Source: Sulfurisphaera tokodaii str. 7 | GTDB taxonomy: Archaea > Thermoproteota > Thermoprotei_A > Sulfolobales > Sulfolobaceae | Reading direction: 5' to 3' | Assembly: GCF_000011205.1 (NCBI RefSeq) | Contig: NC_003106.2 | Span: 2,184,001-2,248,000, forward strand | Length of the DNA stretch: 64,000 nt | Position numbers and translations under genes: made by a program | In this document: positions 37,573 to 52,257 of the stretch, piece by piece | How positions within the stretch are numbered: the first letter of the stretch is position 1 | Layout of the letters: every line of letters begins with the position of its first letter | Notes under the pieces: generated by a model | What the model was told of the DNA's origin: nothing | The model's database searches: none | What the model saw: the letters and a program-made list of their open reading frames with translations, nothing else

Positions 37573-38716
37573 ACTCTATTTTGTCTATTGAATCATAGCA
37601 AGAATTTTTATATTTAAAATCTTCTTTACATCCGTTATCCTTAACAATTTCAACTCTTATATCATTCTTTATTTCTTTTCTACTCTTTATTAACTCGTTT
37701 AGCTTTATATAAGCTATAGCTACTCTAGAAAGAACTCTAATATCTGTACCTACTGTATACGCTATTTTTAGCGCTTTTTCAGCTTTTTCTTTCACTTTAT
37801 CATCATCTGTTATGGCCCATAACTTTGCTAAAAATATTGATGTTTCAGCATTAGCTAACGGTTCGAAGTATTCATGCTTAGTTATAGGATCTACAGGTGG
37901 ATAGTCTCTAAATCCAATATCACTTTCTAAATTGTTTATTATCCAATCATAGATTTTTAGAGAAAGATTAAGAAATTTATTGTCAAAGGTTCTTTGATAT
38001 AATGAAAGTAAGGCTGTTCCAACAATAGCCTCATCGACGAGTAATCCTTTAACTTCCTTTCTTGAACTTCTAAACACTTCTCCATTTTCGGTTATTCTTT
38101 CTATTAACTTATCCTTTACATCAATAATATTGTAGATGGTCTCTAATGCAAGAATATTAGTGTATGTTTCGTCTAGAGTTGTATCAATCTTTCCGGTAAG
38201 TAAGAATTTTCCAATAGTATCTAAAGGTGATATAATATTTATTATCTTTTGATATTCTTTATGTACGTCAGCATAGAAAAGTAAAAATTCTATCCCTCTA
38301 AAATCTATTGGATTTCCTTCACTAGCAAAATTAATTATGTCGAGGAACTCTGCAACGTTAACTTCTTCTATTTGTTGTGGTCTAGGAAATTCTATTCCCT
38401 CTAATTTTTCTTTTTTCGTATAAATTTCTCTTAATTTTTCTTGAATATATTCAATATCTAAAGATTCTATAACTGCTATGGTTTTTCCATCTAAATCTAA
38501 TATACTTAATGAAGGGATTATACCTCTAGATAGTCTGACTGTATATTGTAAATATTCATTTGCATTAACTTTGAAAAGGTAATATTTTTGCGATATCTGA
38601 AGTTTCTTTATTTTCTCGAACAGTTCATCACAGATATTACAATTTTCACTAGTAAAGAATACACCAATCAATTTATCATAGAACTTAGCGTCTGAAAATA
38701 TTTTTTCACTTATCAT
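37559..38716 (-). CDS. Thioredoxin-domain protein with a toroid-like C-terminal region (YyaL-like, shortened)
   Basis: A 385-residue protein. Residues about 1-95 form a thioredoxin-like domain with a CNIC active site (about 26-29) and the cis-Pro segment (GIIPSLSILDLDG). Residues about 160-350 are helical with repeated AEKALKIAY-type segments and resemble part of the alpha/alpha toroid of YyaL/SSP411 proteins, which are usually over 600 residues. The protein therefore looks like a compact or reduced member. A further cysteine pair (GCKEDFKYKNSC) lies near the C-terminus. The function is unknown. Confidence 0.6.
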   Translation of the reverse strand: MISEKIFSDAKFYDKLIGVFFTSENCNICDELFEKIKKLQISQKYYLFKVNANEYLQYTVRLSRGIIPSLSILDLDGKTIAVIESLDIEYIQEKLREIYTKKEKLEGIEFPRPQQIEEVNVAEFLDIINFASEGNPIDFRGIEFLLFYADVHKEYQKIINIISPLDTIGKFLLTGKIDTTLDETYTNILALETIYNIIDVKDKLIERITENGEVFRSSRKEVKGLLVDEAIVGTALLSLYQRTFDNKFLNLSLKIYDWIINNLESDIGFRDYPPVDPITKHEYFEPLANAETSIFLAKLWAITDDDKVKEKAEKALKIAYTVGTDIRVLSRVAIAYIKLNELIKSRKEIKNDIRVEIVKDNGCKEDFKYKNSCYDSIDKIEFNLI

Positions 38717-38761
38717 GAGTACCGCAATATTTATTTATGAATTAATGTTTTACTGTGTTTG

Positions 38762-39100
38762 ATGAGTAGACCACAAACTAAATGGACATGTGGATTTTGT
38801 GGAAAACCTATATATTGGGATGAATTATTTACATTTTTGTCAAACAAAGCAGTAGTGCATTATACATGCTTGAGAGAAAGAGCGACAAAAACAAGCAAAA
38901 TAAATCCAGAAGTTTTAAAAGTAGTATTAGATTCGTTAGAAGATGAATTAAATAAGATTGTAATCTACAAACAGAGACTAAATCAAGTTGGAGACAATGA
39001 AGATATTAAGAAAGTTTTAGATCAAACAGAAAAAGACGCAGAAAAAAATGCAGCCCAACTTACTCGATTGGTAGAAAAGTTAAGTGGAGTACTATCTTAA
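38762..39100 (+). CDS. DUF2175-like zinc-ribbon protein
   Basis: A 112-residue protein whose first 40 residues hold a zinc-binding [16 protein letters not shown] ... VHYTCL pattern (two Cys, then His and Cys), matching the crenarchaeal DUF2175 family. A coiled-coil-prone helix fills the rest. The ATG at 38762 is 28 bp after a TATA-like box. It is divergent from the thioredoxin-domain protein by 45 bp. The role is unknown; it may bind nucleic acid or protein. Confidence 0.75.
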   Translation: MSRPQTKWTCGFCGKPIYWDELFTFLSNKAVVHYTCLRERATKTSKINPEVLKVVLDSLEDELNKIVIYKQRLNQVGDNEDIKKVLDQTEKDAEKNAAQLTRLVEKLSGVLS

Positions 39101-39155
39101 GGTAATATTAAATGAAAAGTTTTTTACTTGTTTTTGAGAAAGCTTAATATTTAAA

Positions 39156-39929
39156 ATGAATGTTAAACTTGTTTCTTATACTCGTGATGGAGAAAAAGTT
39201 GTAGCAATAGCTTCTAAGATGAGTAGAAGTAGAAAGGGTTGGGATTATCACGAAAAAACAATGACTGATGAAGAAATTGAGGTTTGGATCAGAGATGCAA
39301 TTCTGCACGGGTACTGGAGTGTTCTTGAGCATAGTATTTACACTTTTTCTATAGAGGGAATTAGCAGGGTAGCATCTCACCAGTTAGTTAGACATAGGGT
39401 AGCATCTTACACTCAAATGAGTCACAGATTTGCTAAGCCCATAGATGAGTACTACAAGCCGATAACCCCGCCGTCAATAGAAAAGAGAGCTAAAGAAATT
39501 ATAGAAAAAGCATATCAAGAAGCCTATGAAAACTATTTCAAACTCCTTCAAGATGGTGTACCAGAAGAGGATGCTAGATATGTTTTACCTAATGGTGTAA
39601 ATACTAACATAGTCGTCACTATGAATGCTAGAGAACTCTATAATTTCTTTGCACTTAGACTCTGCAGTAGAGCCCAGTGGGAAATTAGAGCTATTGCATG
39701 GAAGATGTTGGAAGAAGTAAAAAAAGTTCACCCTAGACTCTTCCGTTATGTAGGTCCTAATTGTATAATTCATGAAAACTTCATTAGAAACGAACCTATT
39801 ACTTTAGATGAAGTTCTCCAAAAGGACAATATAGAGTTTATATCTCAACGTTGTATTGAAGGAGTTATGAGGGATGGAATTTTAAAATGTATAAGAAATT
39901 CTAAACATGTTTTGGAATATTTAAAGTAA
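39156..39929 (+). CDS. thyX: FAD-dependent thymidylate synthase
   Basis: A 257-residue ThyX that methylates dUMP to dTMP with methylene-tetrahydrofolate or its archaeal analogue and FAD. The diagnostic motif RHR-x7-S is at 79-89 ([13 protein letters not shown] through 91), and further conserved residues follow ([21 protein letters not shown] at about 145-165). The length is normal. It is flanked by its own TATA-like box (about 39125-39135) and is apparently monocistronic. Confidence 0.95.
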   Translation: MNVKLVSYTRDGEKVVAIASKMSRSRKGWDYHEKTMTDEEIEVWIRDAILHGYWSVLEHSIYTFSIEGISRVASHQLVRHRVASYTQMSHRFAKPIDEYYKPITPPSIEKRAKEIIEKAYQEAYENYFKLLQDGVPEEDARYVLPNGVNTNIVVTMNARELYNFFALRLCSRAQWEIRAIAWKMLEEVKKVHPRLFRYVGPNCIIHENFIRNEPITLDEVLQKDNIEFISQRCIEGVMRDGILKCIRNSKHVLEYLK

Positions 39930-40045
39930 ATTCATTTTTTAAAATATCACATATACAAATGCTCTAAATTGATTTTTGCTTTTAAATTACCTTTTTCGAA
40001 CAATTAGTAGAAAAATATTTTAGGTATTCTCGTTATTGATACTTG

Positions 40046-40432
40046 ATGGCATTAACTCAAGCATTACTAGCTTTTGGACTTCCAGTTATTTTGTTCCTTA
40101 TAGCTGGATATGGTGGTTATAAGATACTTTCCATGGTTGTGCCTAGTGAATATAATCCAGTTAAGGTTAGTAGATTCGAAGCTGGTAATATACCATACGG
40201 TGAAGGTAGACTTTGGTTTCCTCTTCAATATTACGGGTATGTTTTAGTATATACTTCTATTGAGCCTATTGTAGTTTTGTTCTTTGCTATATCGGAAGCT
40301 GCTTATACAACCTCGTTTATCCTATTTAGAGATCTTTTAATACTTATATTGTCAAGTATTGTAATTTTATATCCAATACTTTATTACGCAGTAAAACAAG
40401 TGAATACAATAGAGTATTGGCTTTTAAGGTGA
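40046..40432 (+). CDS. nuoA: Complex I-like subunit NuoA
   Basis: A 128-residue membrane subunit with three helices. The conserved NuoA loop is seen in [24 protein letters not shown]. The ATG at 40046 is 28 bp after a TATA-like box (about 40011-40022), so the operon mRNA is probably leaderless at this gene. It opens the nuo cluster and ends just before the nuoC start. No nuoB follows, although nuoB normally comes next. Confidence 0.88.
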   Translation: MALTQALLAFGLPVILFLIAGYGGYKILSMVVPSEYNPVKVSRFEAGNIPYGEGRLWFPLQYYGYVLVYTSIEPIVVLFFAISEAAYTTSFILFRDLLILILSSIVILYPILYYAVKQVNTIEYWLLR

Positions 40433-40437
40433 AATTT

Positions 40438-40935
40438 ATGGCTCAAACTGTTCAATCTATTTTAAATTCTATATTTTCTCAAGTTCAAAGCAAATTTAAA
40501 GTTACTGGAAAAGTAGAGAGCGATAAAAGGGCATCTATTCAAGTAGATAAATCGCAGATAGTTGAAGTAGCAGGTTTTCTTAAAAGTCTTGGTTTTGACC
40601 ATGTTAAAAGTGTCACTGCAATTGACTATCCAGATGCTCAAGAGTTTGAAGTAGTTTATCATATCTCTTCTTATTCAAATATTGATTTAGCTAAAACTAT
40701 TGTAGCCTTAAGAACAAGAGTAAAATATGATGATCCTAAATTGCCTTCTTTATATAAGATTTGGGAAAGTGTTTGGACTGGGGAAAGGGAAACATATGAA
40801 ATGTATGGAATAATATTTGATGGTCACCCAGATTTAAGAAGACTATTTTTACCAGAAGATTTTGAAGGTGTTTACCCCATGAGAAAGAGCTATAAGATTA
40901 AAACGGAGGGGTTATTTGTTGACAAACCAAGCTGA
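40438..40935 (+). CDS. nuoC: Complex I-like subunit NuoC (30-kDa subunit)
   Basis: A 165-residue hydrophilic subunit with the 30-kDa signature ([19 protein letters not shown], then [18 protein letters not shown]). The start is ATG 40438, because AAGGTGA at 40426-40432 forms a good Shine-Dalgarno site; the open frame begins 21 bp further up. It overlaps nuoD by about 17 bp. Confidence 0.9.
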   Translation: MAQTVQSILNSIFSQVQSKFKVTGKVESDKRASIQVDKSQIVEVAGFLKSLGFDHVKSVTAIDYPDAQEFEVVYHISSYSNIDLAKTIVALRTRVKYDDPKLPSLYKIWESVWTGERETYEMYGIIFDGHPDLRRLFLPEDFEGVYPMRKSYKIKTEGLFVDKPS

Positions 40936-42133
40936 TGCATTATATTCATCTGGAATGGAAGTTGATATTGTTCCAGTAGAGGGAGAACTTAATGTAGGTC
41001 CTCAGCATCCTGGATCTGGACATATGAGAATTTATGTTAAACTTAATGGTGATATTATTGTTGATGCTGACTTAGATGTTGGCTATGTACATAGAGCTGT
41101 TGAAAAACTAAGTGAAGTAAGAAATTATATGCATTTAATACCTTTAGTAGAAAGACCTGCGATCTTAGATTCTATACATATGAACTTAGGATATATTATG
41201 GCTGTTGAAAAAATTTTAGGAGTTGACGTGCCAGAGAGAGCTCAATACTTACGCACATTAGCGGCTGAAGTTAATAGGATCGCAAGCCACTTATATGGTA
41301 TTGGTATATTAGCAATATTTTTAGGTCACTCAACTGGTTTTATGTGGGGTTTTGGAGATAGAGAAGTATGGGTAGAGATACTTCAAGCACTAACTGGTGC
41401 AAGGGTCACAAATTCTTACATTATTCCAGGAGGAGTTAGAAGGGATCTTATACCAACTATTAAAGAAATGATAGAAAAGGCAATTGTTTATCAAAGGAAA
41501 AAAGTACAAGATTGGTATAAAATTTTTGTGAAGAATCCCAATATAAGGGATAGATTAGAAAATGTTGGTGTTATGACTAGAGAGAATGCGATTAAATGGG
41601 GTGCCGTAGGACCTAATTTAAGAGCTTCTGGAGTATATTATGATGTTAGGAAGATAGAGCCTTATGCAGCCTATGATAAGGTGGATTTTGAGATACCAGT
41701 ATATAAAGAAGGAGATGCTTATGCTAGGTTATTGGTTAGATTTGAAGAAATAGAACAAAGTATGAGAATTTTAGAACAAGTAATAAAGAATATTCCAGAG
41801 GGGAATATATTAAGCGACAGATTCTTTAAACAAATTCCTCCGACTAGATTAAAGAAATGGTGGGAGGGGCAAAGAAGAGTTGTATTTCCAGGTTATTATG
41901 CTTCCTTCAGACCTCCAAGGGGAGAAGCAATTTCTAGGGTTGAGGCTGCTAGAGGAGAACTAGTTTATTATGTAGTTAGTGATGGTTCTCCTCATCCATA
42001 TAGGTTAAGAATGATTACTCCTTCATATCGTTTAATATATGTTTTTAAAGAATTAGCTAAGGGGGCACGTTACGCCGATTTAGTTGCGATATATGGTAGT
42101 TTAGATTATTTTCCTCCGGAGGCTGATAGATAA
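40919..42133 (+). CDS. nuoD: Complex I-like subunit NuoD (49-kDa subunit)
   Basis: The 49-kDa catalytic subunit, 404 residues, that helps form the quinone site. GPQHPGSGH near the N-terminus, [23 protein letters not shown] and the final [12 protein letters not shown] are typical. The two NiFe-hydrogenase-type cysteine pairs are absent, as in true complex I. The quinone-site loop reads HPGSGHMR instead of HPSTHGVLR, so the His normally near the quinone head may be shifted. The start is TTG: a GGAGGGG Shine-Dalgarno at 40905-40911 favours 40919 over 40916. Confidence 0.9.
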   Translation: MTNQADALYSSGMEVDIVPVEGELNVGPQHPGSGHMRIYVKLNGDIIVDADLDVGYVHRAVEKLSEVRNYMHLIPLVERPAILDSIHMNLGYIMAVEKILGVDVPERAQYLRTLAAEVNRIASHLYGIGILAIFLGHSTGFMWGFGDREVWVEILQALTGARVTNSYIIPGGVRRDLIPTIKEMIEKAIVYQRKKVQDWYKIFVKNPNIRDRLENVGVMTRENAIKWGAVGPNLRASGVYYDVRKIEPYAAYDKVDFEIPVYKEGDAYARLLVRFEEIEQSMRILEQVIKNIPEGNILSDRFFKQIPPTRLKKWWEGQRRVVFPGYYASFRPPRGEAISRVEAARGELVYYVVSDGSPHPYRLRMITPSYRLIYVFKELAKGARYADLVAIYGSLDYFPPEADR

Positions 42134-43194
42134 TGGTGGATGTACTTTCAGCTATCAGATATTATTTCTTTTATCCATCTTTTTTTGCAGTAATTATATT
42201 TCCAGGATTAATATTTACTACAATAATATTATTACTTACAATATGGTTTGAAAGAAAAGCTGCTGCTCGAGTTCAAATGCGAATTGGTCCTCTATATGTA
42301 TCAAAAAGGACTGGTGGTATTACACAGTTGATAGCTGATGCTATAAGGTTGGTGTTCTCAGAAATAATTATCCCAACTGGAGTAAATCCTACGCTTTATG
42401 TTTTAGCCCCAATATTTCCTATAATATTCAGTTTTATACCAATGGTTCTTATACCATTTTCAGTAATACCCAAAAGTGGTTCAGTATTATCACCATACTT
42501 CCATTTCTTCTATGACCCTAACATAAATAGTGGAATCTTTGTAGGTTACTTCTTGCCGTATAATATGATTTTAGTTTTAGGACTATCTTCTGTTGTTCCA
42601 GTATTTATATTGCTTCAAGCGTGGGCTACTAATAACAGATTCGCTATTGTAGGTGCAGTTAGGGAAGCCTTATTGTCAGTGTCATATGATGTTCTTTTAG
42701 TAATGTCAGTTGTTGCAATTGCAATAGAATATCATACGTTAGATATTGCTAAGGTTGTAGAATCTGGAATACCTGGCATCGTTGCTAATCCTCTAGCTGC
42801 TATCGTTTTTCTAGTCGGTATGCTAATGGGAACTGGAAGATTTCCGTTTGAAATTGTTGAGGCTGAGAGTGAATTAGTTGTAGGCCCTTCAACAGAGTAT
42901 AGTGGCTTTTTATTCGTTTTAGCGATGGGAGGAAGCTATATTTCGACTTTTGCATTATCATTTGTTTTCTCTGATCTCTTCTTGGGCGGATGGCTTCCGT
43001 TAAATGGTTTACCAGGGGCTTTAATAAATACAATAAAGGCTATAATTGTTTTATGGTTTACTGTGTTTTTAAGAGGTGTTTATGGCAGATATAGGATTGA
43101 TCAAGCCTTAAGGGGTTCTTGGAAATATTTACTTCCCGTAGCTTTTGCCTCTTTAGTTTTAGGTTTGGTGGTGGGATGGTTATGGATAAAGTAA
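42133..43194 (+). CDS. nuoH: Complex I-like subunit NuoH
   Basis: A 353-residue membrane subunit with eight or more helices that links the quinone site to the proton channels. [14 protein letters not shown] (about 39-52) and the conserved [24 protein letters not shown] loop (about 235-260) are diagnostic; the text here is given in pieces of the family signature. It overlaps nuoD by one base and nuoI by 13 bases. Confidence 0.93.
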   Translation: MVDVLSAIRYYFFYPSFFAVIIFPGLIFTTIILLLTIWFERKAAARVQMRIGPLYVSKRTGGITQLIADAIRLVFSEIIIPTGVNPTLYVLAPIFPIIFSFIPMVLIPFSVIPKSGSVLSPYFHFFYDPNINSGIFVGYFLPYNMILVLGLSSVVPVFILLQAWATNNRFAIVGAVREALLSVSYDVLLVMSVVAIAIEYHTLDIAKVVESGIPGIVANPLAAIVFLVGMLMGTGRFPFEIVEAESELVVGPSTEYSGFLFVLAMGGSYISTFALSFVFSDLFLGGWLPLNGLPGALINTIKAIIVLWFTVFLRGVYGRYRIDQALRGSWKYLLPVAFASLVLGLVVGWLWIK

Positions 43195-43685
43195 AAGAAT
43201 ATAAAAAAGAAAAAAATCCGTTTAGATTATTTGTAGATCATTTAAATGCAGTAGGAACTGGAATAAAGTATATGATACAACCTCAAAGAATAACGTTAAA
43301 ATATCCAGAAGAATCGCTAACATTACCAACTGGTTATAGAGGAATGATAAGGTTATACAAAGATATTTGTATAGGGTGTACTTTATGTGCATTAATTTGT
43401 CCAGCAGACGCAATGAAAATGGTAACTGAGGGAGGAAAGAAGTTTCCCTCAATTAACTATGGTAGGTGTGTATTCTGTGGTTTTTGTGTTGATGTGTGTC
43501 CAGTTGACGCCTTAAAAGAAACTAGGGTTCATGATGCTGTATTTACCAATAGGAGAGATTTAGTATTTAGACCAGATAGGTTCGATCAAGATTTTGATCA
43601 ACCGATACCTTCTCAAGGTATAGTGAAAAAAGTTAGAGCTGTTGTTGACGAAAAGAAGGGGATCAAATATGTCCCTGATGAGTGA
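43182..43685 (+). CDS. nuoI: Complex I-like subunit NuoI (two 4Fe-4S ferredoxin)
   Basis: A hydrophilic subunit of 167 residues that carries two 4Fe-4S clusters: [12 protein letters not shown] (about 65-76) and [12 protein letters not shown] (about 98-109), each C-x2-C-x2-C-x3-C. The ATG at 43182 follows GGTGGTG by 7 bases; an ATG two codons upstream (43176) is also possible. The long open frame from 43119 lies within nuoH and is not needed. It overlaps nuoJ by 17 bp. Confidence 0.92.
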   Translation: MDKVKEYKKEKNPFRLFVDHLNAVGTGIKYMIQPQRITLKYPEESLTLPTGYRGMIRLYKDICIGCTLCALICPADAMKMVTEGGKKFPSINYGRCVFCGFCVDVCPVDALKETRVHDAVFTNRRDLVFRPDRFDQDFDQPIPSQGIVKKVRAVVDEKKGIKYVPDE

Positions 43686-44166
43686 TTTTCAAGTTTCATT
43701 TTTTGTATTTTTTGGAATAATAAGTATTGCTTCTGCACTGTTTATAACTAGGCAAAAGAACGTATTTTATGCAGCGATAGGTCTAATATTTTTAGGAATA
43801 TCCGTTGCTGCTATGATAGCGTTAATTAATTTTGCTTACTCGTTTTATTCAGCATTTCATATTTTACTCTATGTTGGTTCAACTGTAGTGTTTTTAGCAA
43901 TTTCTCTAGTAATGTTTAGAGGGTTAAATGTTAAAGAGGTTAAAATAAGTTGGGCTCCTATAATAGCGTTGCTTGTTGGTGTTTTCGTATTTATTGATAT
44001 ATTTGCTACTTTCTCTAGTATAACACCAGTCTCAACATTAGAGGTCTTTAGTTTACAAACTTTAGCTAATGAAATTTTACAAAACTATTGGTTCCCAGCA
44101 CTTATCTTAATAATAGCACTTTTAACAACCATGATTGAGGCTATATCTCTCGCACGGAGGGATTAA
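43669..44166 (+). CDS. nuoJ: Complex I-like subunit NuoJ
   Basis: A 165-residue membrane subunit with five helices. The [15 protein letters not shown] and [16 protein letters not shown] segments fit the NuoJ family, including the conserved glycine-rich third helix. The start at ATG 43669 has AAGGGG before it, and extending upstream would only run further into nuoI. Confidence 0.85.
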   Translation: MSLMSDFQVSFFVFFGIISIASALFITRQKNVFYAAIGLIFLGISVAAMIALINFAYSFYSAFHILLYVGSTVVFLAISLVMFRGLNVKEVKISWAPIIALLVGVFVFIDIFATFSSITPVSTLEVFSLQTLANEILQNYWFPALILIIALLTTMIEAISLARRD

Positions 44167-44167
44167 T

Positions 44168-44452
44168 ATGATTCTTCCTTACTTTGGTTTGGTTATAGGT
44201 ATAATCCTTGGAAGTATAGGAGTATATGGATTGCTAAATAGTAAAAATATAGTAAGAATACTTCTGTCATCAGAAATTATATTTAATTCTTCAATACTAC
44301 TTGTTTTTTCAGCTTCTGCTATACTAGGTAGAGTTTATCTTCCTATTGTTTTTTCTATTTTTGCTGTTAGTATGGGATTAGTCGAAGTTGTAGTCGCTTT
44401 TGCAGCTATAATTCTTTATTATAGAAATAAAAATTCTCTAGAGGTGGAATAA
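44168..44452 (+). CDS. nuoK: Complex I-like subunit NuoK
   Basis: A small membrane subunit of 94 residues with three helices. It has the [13 protein letters not shown] segment with the membrane Glu conserved in NuoK, and a second Glu in [20 protein letters not shown] precedes the ATG at 44168, which lies one base after the nuoJ stop codon. Confidence 0.88.
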   Translation: MILPYFGLVIGIILGSIGVYGLLNSKNIVRILLSSEIIFNSSILLVFSASAILGRVYLPIVFSIFAVSMGLVEVVVAFAAIILYYRNKNSLEVE

Positions 44453-44453
44453 G

Positions 44454-47870
<3,417 letters not shown>

Positions 47871-47873
47871 AAT

Positions 47874-49262
47874 ATGATACTTCAATATATTCCCATAGTT
47901 CTTCCTTCAATTTTAATAGTATTTTCATCTATAGCTGTTCTATATATTGATAATGGTACTAGAAGCAGATATATTATAGCAGTCGATTTATCTATTGGTA
48001 CTCTGCTGGTTTCTTTTTTAACTCTAATAATTTTTTACGGGTTAGGATATTATGGCTACTCTCTTTTTTCTTCTACTCTTTACTTATCTAATTTCGGATA
48101 TTTTATTGCAGTATCCGCAATATTAGCTACAATAATAGTTATTTATGGAGGAATGGAAAGCTTAGAGCCTATTAAGACTAGATCCTCTTTCTTATCCTTA
48201 GCGATGTTAACAGATTTAGGCGTAATTTATTTAGGTTTCGCGTATAGTGTAATTACCATACTAGCATCATGGGGTATAGCATCTGCAGCAACTTATGTAA
48301 TTGCAATGATTAGGAAGGACTACTCTTCGACTATTGCTGGAGTAAAATACTTAATTATGGGGTTACTCTCAAGCTCTCTAATGGTTTTAGGTTTCGCATT
48401 CTTCATTTTAGGAATTGGTTCTCTATCATTAGATGCTACTATAAACTACCAAACTTTAGTAATATTAGGTATTATGTTTCTTTCAATAGCTTTCCTCTTT
48501 AAAGTAGGGGCTTTTCCATTTCAAGCATGGCTTCCAGATGTATACTCTATGTCAGACAGAATATCTGTAGCTTTTGTATCAAGTGTAGGTAAAATAGTAG
48601 GTATTGCACCTCTCTTTGATATAATCTATTTCTTAAAACCATCTGGTATAGTAGGATTCTCCATATTCGTAATTTTTGCTTTGATTACAGTAATGAGCCT
48701 AATATTTGGAAATATAGTAGCTTTCTCGAGGCAAGATTTTGCGTCAATGTTAGCATATAGTAGTATTACCCAAGTGGGGTTTATGTTAATTGCAATAACT
48801 ATGCTACCTTATAATCCAACTGTTTCTACTAGTGGATTAATGGTTTATTTATTAGCTTACTCAATAGCTCAAGCTGGTTTATTTATTGCTTTATCCCATA
48901 TAGAGAAAGTTAGCGGAACTAGTTATATTGAAGGTTTTAGAGGAATGAGTTCTAGTGATAAAGCTTTAGCATTCGCGCTTTCAATATTACTCCTAAGCTT
49001 ATTAGGTATACCGCCAATATTAGGATTTTGGGCTAAATTATTTGTTCTAGAAGCATCATTCTCACAGCCGTGGTTAACTGTTATTGGGTTTTTGAATAGT
49101 GCTGTATCAGCTGGATACTATATACCGCCAATTAGAGAAATTTTTAGAGAAGGAGAGTTTAGGAATGTAAATTCTACAGAAAGAGATGCAGCAATTATAG
49201 CATCAATTTTAAGTATAGCTTTGGGTATAGTAGCACCATTGATAGTAGGTGTTATATCTTGA
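47874..49262 (+). CDS. nuoN: Complex I-like subunit NuoN
   Basis: The third antiporter-like membrane subunit, 462 residues with about 13-14 helices. [16 protein letters not shown] (about 205-220), SVGKIVG and [11 protein letters not shown] are the conserved proton-channel segments. It is the last nuo gene and overlaps the inositol-phosphate synthase gene by 4 bp, so that lipid gene is probably on the same mRNA. Confidence 0.92.
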   Translation: MILQYIPIVLPSILIVFSSIAVLYIDNGTRSRYIIAVDLSIGTLLVSFLTLIIFYGLGYYGYSLFSSTLYLSNFGYFIAVSAILATIIVIYGGMESLEPIKTRSSFLSLAMLTDLGVIYLGFAYSVITILASWGIASAATYVIAMIRKDYSSTIAGVKYLIMGLLSSSLMVLGFAFFILGIGSLSLDATINYQTLVILGIMFLSIAFLFKVGAFPFQAWLPDVYSMSDRISVAFVSSVGKIVGIAPLFDIIYFLKPSGIVGFSIFVIFALITVMSLIFGNIVAFSRQDFASMLAYSSITQVGFMLIAITMLPYNPTVSTSGLMVYLLAYSIAQAGLFIALSHIEKVSGTSYIEGFRGMSSSDKALAFALSILLLSLLGIPPILGFWAKLFVLEASFSQPWLTVIGFLNSAVSAGYYIPPIREIFREGEFRNVNSTERDAAIIASILSIALGIVAPLIVGVIS

Positions 49263-50302
49263 TTAAGGTTGCAATTTTTGGCGTAGGAAATGTTGCAAGT
49301 GCTCTTTTACAAGGTCTAGAATGGCTAAAGGAAGGAAAAAATTTACCAGGATTGTTAGATCTTAGTATTTCGCCTACGGAGATAGAAATTGTAAAGGCTT
49401 TCGATATAGATAAAAGAAAAGTAGGGAAAAAGATATCTGAAGCTATTTTTATGAAACCTAATGTAGTAAAAAAATATGTAGATGTAAAATCGGACATTAT
49501 TGTTGAGAGAGGACCAACATTAGATGGACTAGAAGGTTCATTATCTAACATTATCGAAGAATCTGAAGAGAAGCCGGTCGATGTTGAAAGTGAATTAAAA
49601 GATGTTGATGTTTCAATAAGTCTATTACCAGCTGGTACACAACAAGCTAATGAATATTATGCAAGTGCATCACTTAACGCTAATGTAGCTTTCATCAATG
49701 TAACACCTGCGGAAATAATTAATATATATGCTCCTAAATTTGCTGAGAAGAAAATACCATTATTTGGTGATGATTTGTTAAGTCAAATAGGCGGAACAAT
49801 TTTACATACTGGTATTATAGAGTTTTTAAAAAGTAGAGGAGTGAAAGTAATAAGAACATATCAAATTGATATTTCAGGAAATACAGAGACTTATGTTACA
49901 TTAGAAGAATGGAGAAAAGATTTGAAAAAAGGAATTAAATCAAATTTTATTTCATCTCATGCTGATGATGCTCAAGTAATTGCAGGTACTTCAGATTATG
50001 TAGAATTTTTAGGAGATAGAAGAGTAAGTTACATGAGTATTGAAGGGATATACTCATTTGGTGTTCCATTTAAACTAGATATTTCGTTTAAAACAGAAGA
50101 TGCTCCTAACGCTGTAGTACCTTTAATAGATTTAATAAGATTAGCTAAAATAGCTAAAGATAATGGAATTGGTGGCGCAATACCACAGATCTGTGGATAC
50201 TACTTCAAGAGACCGCCAAAAATTTATTCTTCGTTACAAGAAGCTAAACATGAGTTACTTAATTTTGTTAAGATGATGACTGAACCCCGGCTAGATCGAT
50301 GA
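49259..50302 (+). CDS. ino1: myo-Inositol-1-phosphate synthase
   Basis: A 347-residue NAD-dependent enzyme that makes inositol-1-phosphate for archaeal inositol phospholipids. The NAD-binding GVGNVASAL (8-16), the [15 protein letters not shown] segment (about 121-135), [17 protein letters not shown] (about 170-186) and the catalytic-region [19 protein letters not shown] (about 303-320) are clear. The start is TTG at 49259 in a TTGA overlap with nuoN. Its last codons lie in a candidate C/D guide RNA. Confidence 0.92.
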   Translation: MIKVAIFGVGNVASALLQGLEWLKEGKNLPGLLDLSISPTEIEIVKAFDIDKRKVGKKISEAIFMKPNVVKKYVDVKSDIIVERGPTLDGLEGSLSNIIEESEEKPVDVESELKDVDVSISLLPAGTQQANEYYASASLNANVAFINVTPAEIINIYAPKFAEKKIPLFGDDLLSQIGGTILHTGIIEFLKSRGVKVIRTYQIDISGNTETYVTLEEWRKDLKKGIKSNFISSHADDAQVIAGTSDYVEFLGDRRVSYMSIEGIYSFGVPFKLDISFKTEDAPNAVVPLIDLIRLAKIAKDNGIGGAIPQICGYYFKRPPKIYSSLQEAKHELLNFVKMMTEPRLDR

Positions 50303-50324
50303 TATAGCCGTGTGAGAGCTGATT
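50271..50324 (+). ncRNA. Candidate C/D box guide sRNA over the ino1 stop codon
   Basis: Plus strand: C ATGATGA (50273-50279), 11-nt guide (50280-50290), D' CTAG (50291-50294, degenerate), 3-nt spacer, C' ATGATAT (50299-50305, degenerate), 13-nt guide (50306-50318), D CTGA (50319-50322). The unusually GC-rich end of an AT-rich gene fits a second constraint. C and D are perfect, the inner boxes weak. The RNA would end exactly between ino1 and the convergent thiI. Confidence 0.5.
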
Positions 50325-51429
50325 AGACTTCAACAACTTCTGCTTCATCAATAAGTTTTTCATATTCAATGTTTACTTGTTTTTCACTCTCTAATACTTC
50401 CTCTAGATTTGCACTTGTTGTTGACTTACTTGATATTGCACAATATTCTGGTAACTTTGATGAGTACTCGTAAGTGCCCACTTTACGTGATAATTCTATG
50501 ATTTCTTCTTTGTCAAATCCTATAAGCGGTCTAAAGATTGGAATATTAATATCGTACTCTGTAACAAATAAGTTTTTCATAGTTTGAGAAGAAACTTGTG
50601 ATAATGACTCACCGGTAGTTACTGAATAAGCATTTATCTTCTTAGCTAGCAATTCTGCAGTCTTATACATTATGCGCTTTAGTACAACTACTCTAATATA
50701 TCTTTTTACACCAGCTAATGCAGAAAGAACCTTAATTCCGTTAACGAAATAAACCTTAATTTTATGACCACTATTCCACTCAGACAAGATCTTTACTTCA
50801 TCTAACACTATCTTCTTGTGTACTTCTCCGCCTAGTTTAAAATTAAGCAAAGTTACTGATGAACCTCTTTTCATCATCATCCATGTAGCTATTGGAGAAT
50901 CAAAACCCCCTGAAAACAATACAATAGTTCTACCAGTAGTTCCTATGGGTAATCCCCTGGCCCCTTCATACACTTTATCATAAACATAAGCATAATCTTG
51001 CCTAATATCTACATGGATCTCTATTTCTGGGTTTTCAAGATCAACACCAGAAGAATAGGGATAAAGACTGCTTCCAATAACTTTTGCTGCATCTAAACTG
51101 GTAAAATTATGTTTACCTACCCTTCTAACCCTTATAGCAAATTTCTTTCCTTTTACCTTTTCAGCATACTTATTCTTTACAAAATCTACTATATCTTGTA
51201 ATTTTGAAAATGAAATTACATCAGCAGGAGAAAATGACGCTATGCCAAATACTTTACTTAACTTACTGAAATCTCCCTTAGTATTTAAAATAATATAACC
51301 TTGATCAATACTAACTTCTTCTACATCTATAACATTCTTAATATTATTTATAAGTGCGTGTTCAAAGTTTTTCCTTGATCGTGGAGATTTTATACCTATT
51401 TCTCCAGCTAGCCTAACAATAATTATCAT
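50323..51429 (-). CDS. thiI: tRNA 4-thiouridine synthase ThiI
   Basis: A 368-residue protein: an N-terminal ferredoxin-like and THUMP region (about 1-155) that binds tRNA, then a PP-loop ATPase with SGGFDS at 172-178. It adenylates U8 of tRNA for sulfur insertion. There is no C-terminal rhodanese domain, as is usual in archaea, so the sulfur donor must be another protein; PEYCAISS near the C-terminus holds a possible active cysteine. It is convergent with ino1 and precedes nothing on the same strand. Confidence 0.92.
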   Translation of the reverse strand: MIIIVRLAGEIGIKSPRSRKNFEHALINNIKNVIDVEEVSIDQGYIILNTKGDFSKLSKVFGIASFSPADVISFSKLQDIVDFVKNKYAEKVKGKKFAIRVRRVGKHNFTSLDAAKVIGSSLYPYSSGVDLENPEIEIHVDIRQDYAYVYDKVYEGARGLPIGTTGRTIVLFSGGFDSPIATWMMMKRGSSVTLLNFKLGGEVHKKIVLDEVKILSEWNSGHKIKVYFVNGIKVLSALAGVKRYIRVVVLKRIMYKTAELLAKKINAYSVTTGESLSQVSSQTMKNLFVTEYDINIPIFRPLIGFDKEEIIELSRKVGTYEYSSKLPEYCAISSKSTTSANLEEVLESEKQVNIEYEKLIDEAEVVEV

Positions 51430-51442
51430 TAATTATATCATC

Positions 51443-52054
51443 TCATGAAACTTTAAATAGCTTCTCTATAGGCCTAAGTATTCCCTTGCTCTCCATATCA
51501 ACGGTAAAATAAGCTATCCAGGAACCTAAGAGCCAACCACCTAGAATATCAATAGGCCAATGAACACCAACATAAACTCTAGAATAAGATACTATCAAAG
51601 CTTCAATGAAAAAGGGAATCCATAACCATCTAGGAGAAGTTTTATATAATACCATAGCACCATCACCTACAATTAAAGCGTGACCAGAAGGATAACTATA
51701 ATCATGTGGAGGCGGAACTAAAAGGTCAGCATGTATATAATAGAAAGGCCTTAATTGAGCCATAATTATTTTACTAGCTTCACCTAAGATAATAGCTAAA
51801 ATAAAGGAGGCAGCAAGTGTTATAGCAATTCTTCTAGTCCTTTTAAATATTAAAAGAATAGCAGTTAAAGGAATCCACACATATTCTCTTCCATACTTAG
51901 AAAAAAATACAAAGAAGGAATTCAGTAAAGCTATTTGGTGGTAATTAATTATCTTAAAAAGTAAAACATTTAGGGGGAAATTATATTCTCCAATAATTTT
52001 TAGGTAAATTGAGAGAATAATGAAAATAAATAAAAGGAACCAATATTTACGCAT
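51443..52054 (-). CDS. PAP2-family membrane phosphatase
   Basis: With ATG 52054 the protein has 203 residues and about six membrane helices. The three phosphatase motifs are present: K-x6-RP (KIIMAQLRP), YPSGHA, and [16 protein letters not shown] with its His and Asp. Such enzymes dephosphorylate dolichyl pyrophosphate or lipid phosphates; a role in recycling the N-glycan carrier is likely but inferred. The open frame begins at 52108, but a TATA-like box (about 52076-52084 on this strand) supports the inner start. It lies 13 bp upstream of thiI and may be co-transcribed. Confidence 0.85.
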   Translation of the reverse strand: MRKYWFLLFIFIILSIYLKIIGEYNFPLNVLLFKIINYHQIALLNSFFVFFSKYGREYVWIPLTAILLIFKRTRRIAITLAASFILAIILGEASKIIMAQLRPFYYIHADLLVPPPHDYSYPSGHALIVGDGAMVLYKTSPRWLWIPFFIEALIVSYSRVYVGVHWPIDILGGWLLGSWIAYFTVDMESKGILRPIEKLFKVS

Positions 52055-52257
52055 ACTAAATAAGCTGAGAAAAAAGATTATAAAATTATTACTAAGGCTA
52101 ACTAGCAATAGATATTATGTGATTTTATCATATCGTTTTAGCTTATTAAGGTTATTACAATTTGCTTCTATATTGGAATAGTGATAAATTATATGAAATT
52201 TTTATATTAATCATTTAGGAATATAAAAATAAAATATTAAAAGCTATAACTAATCTT

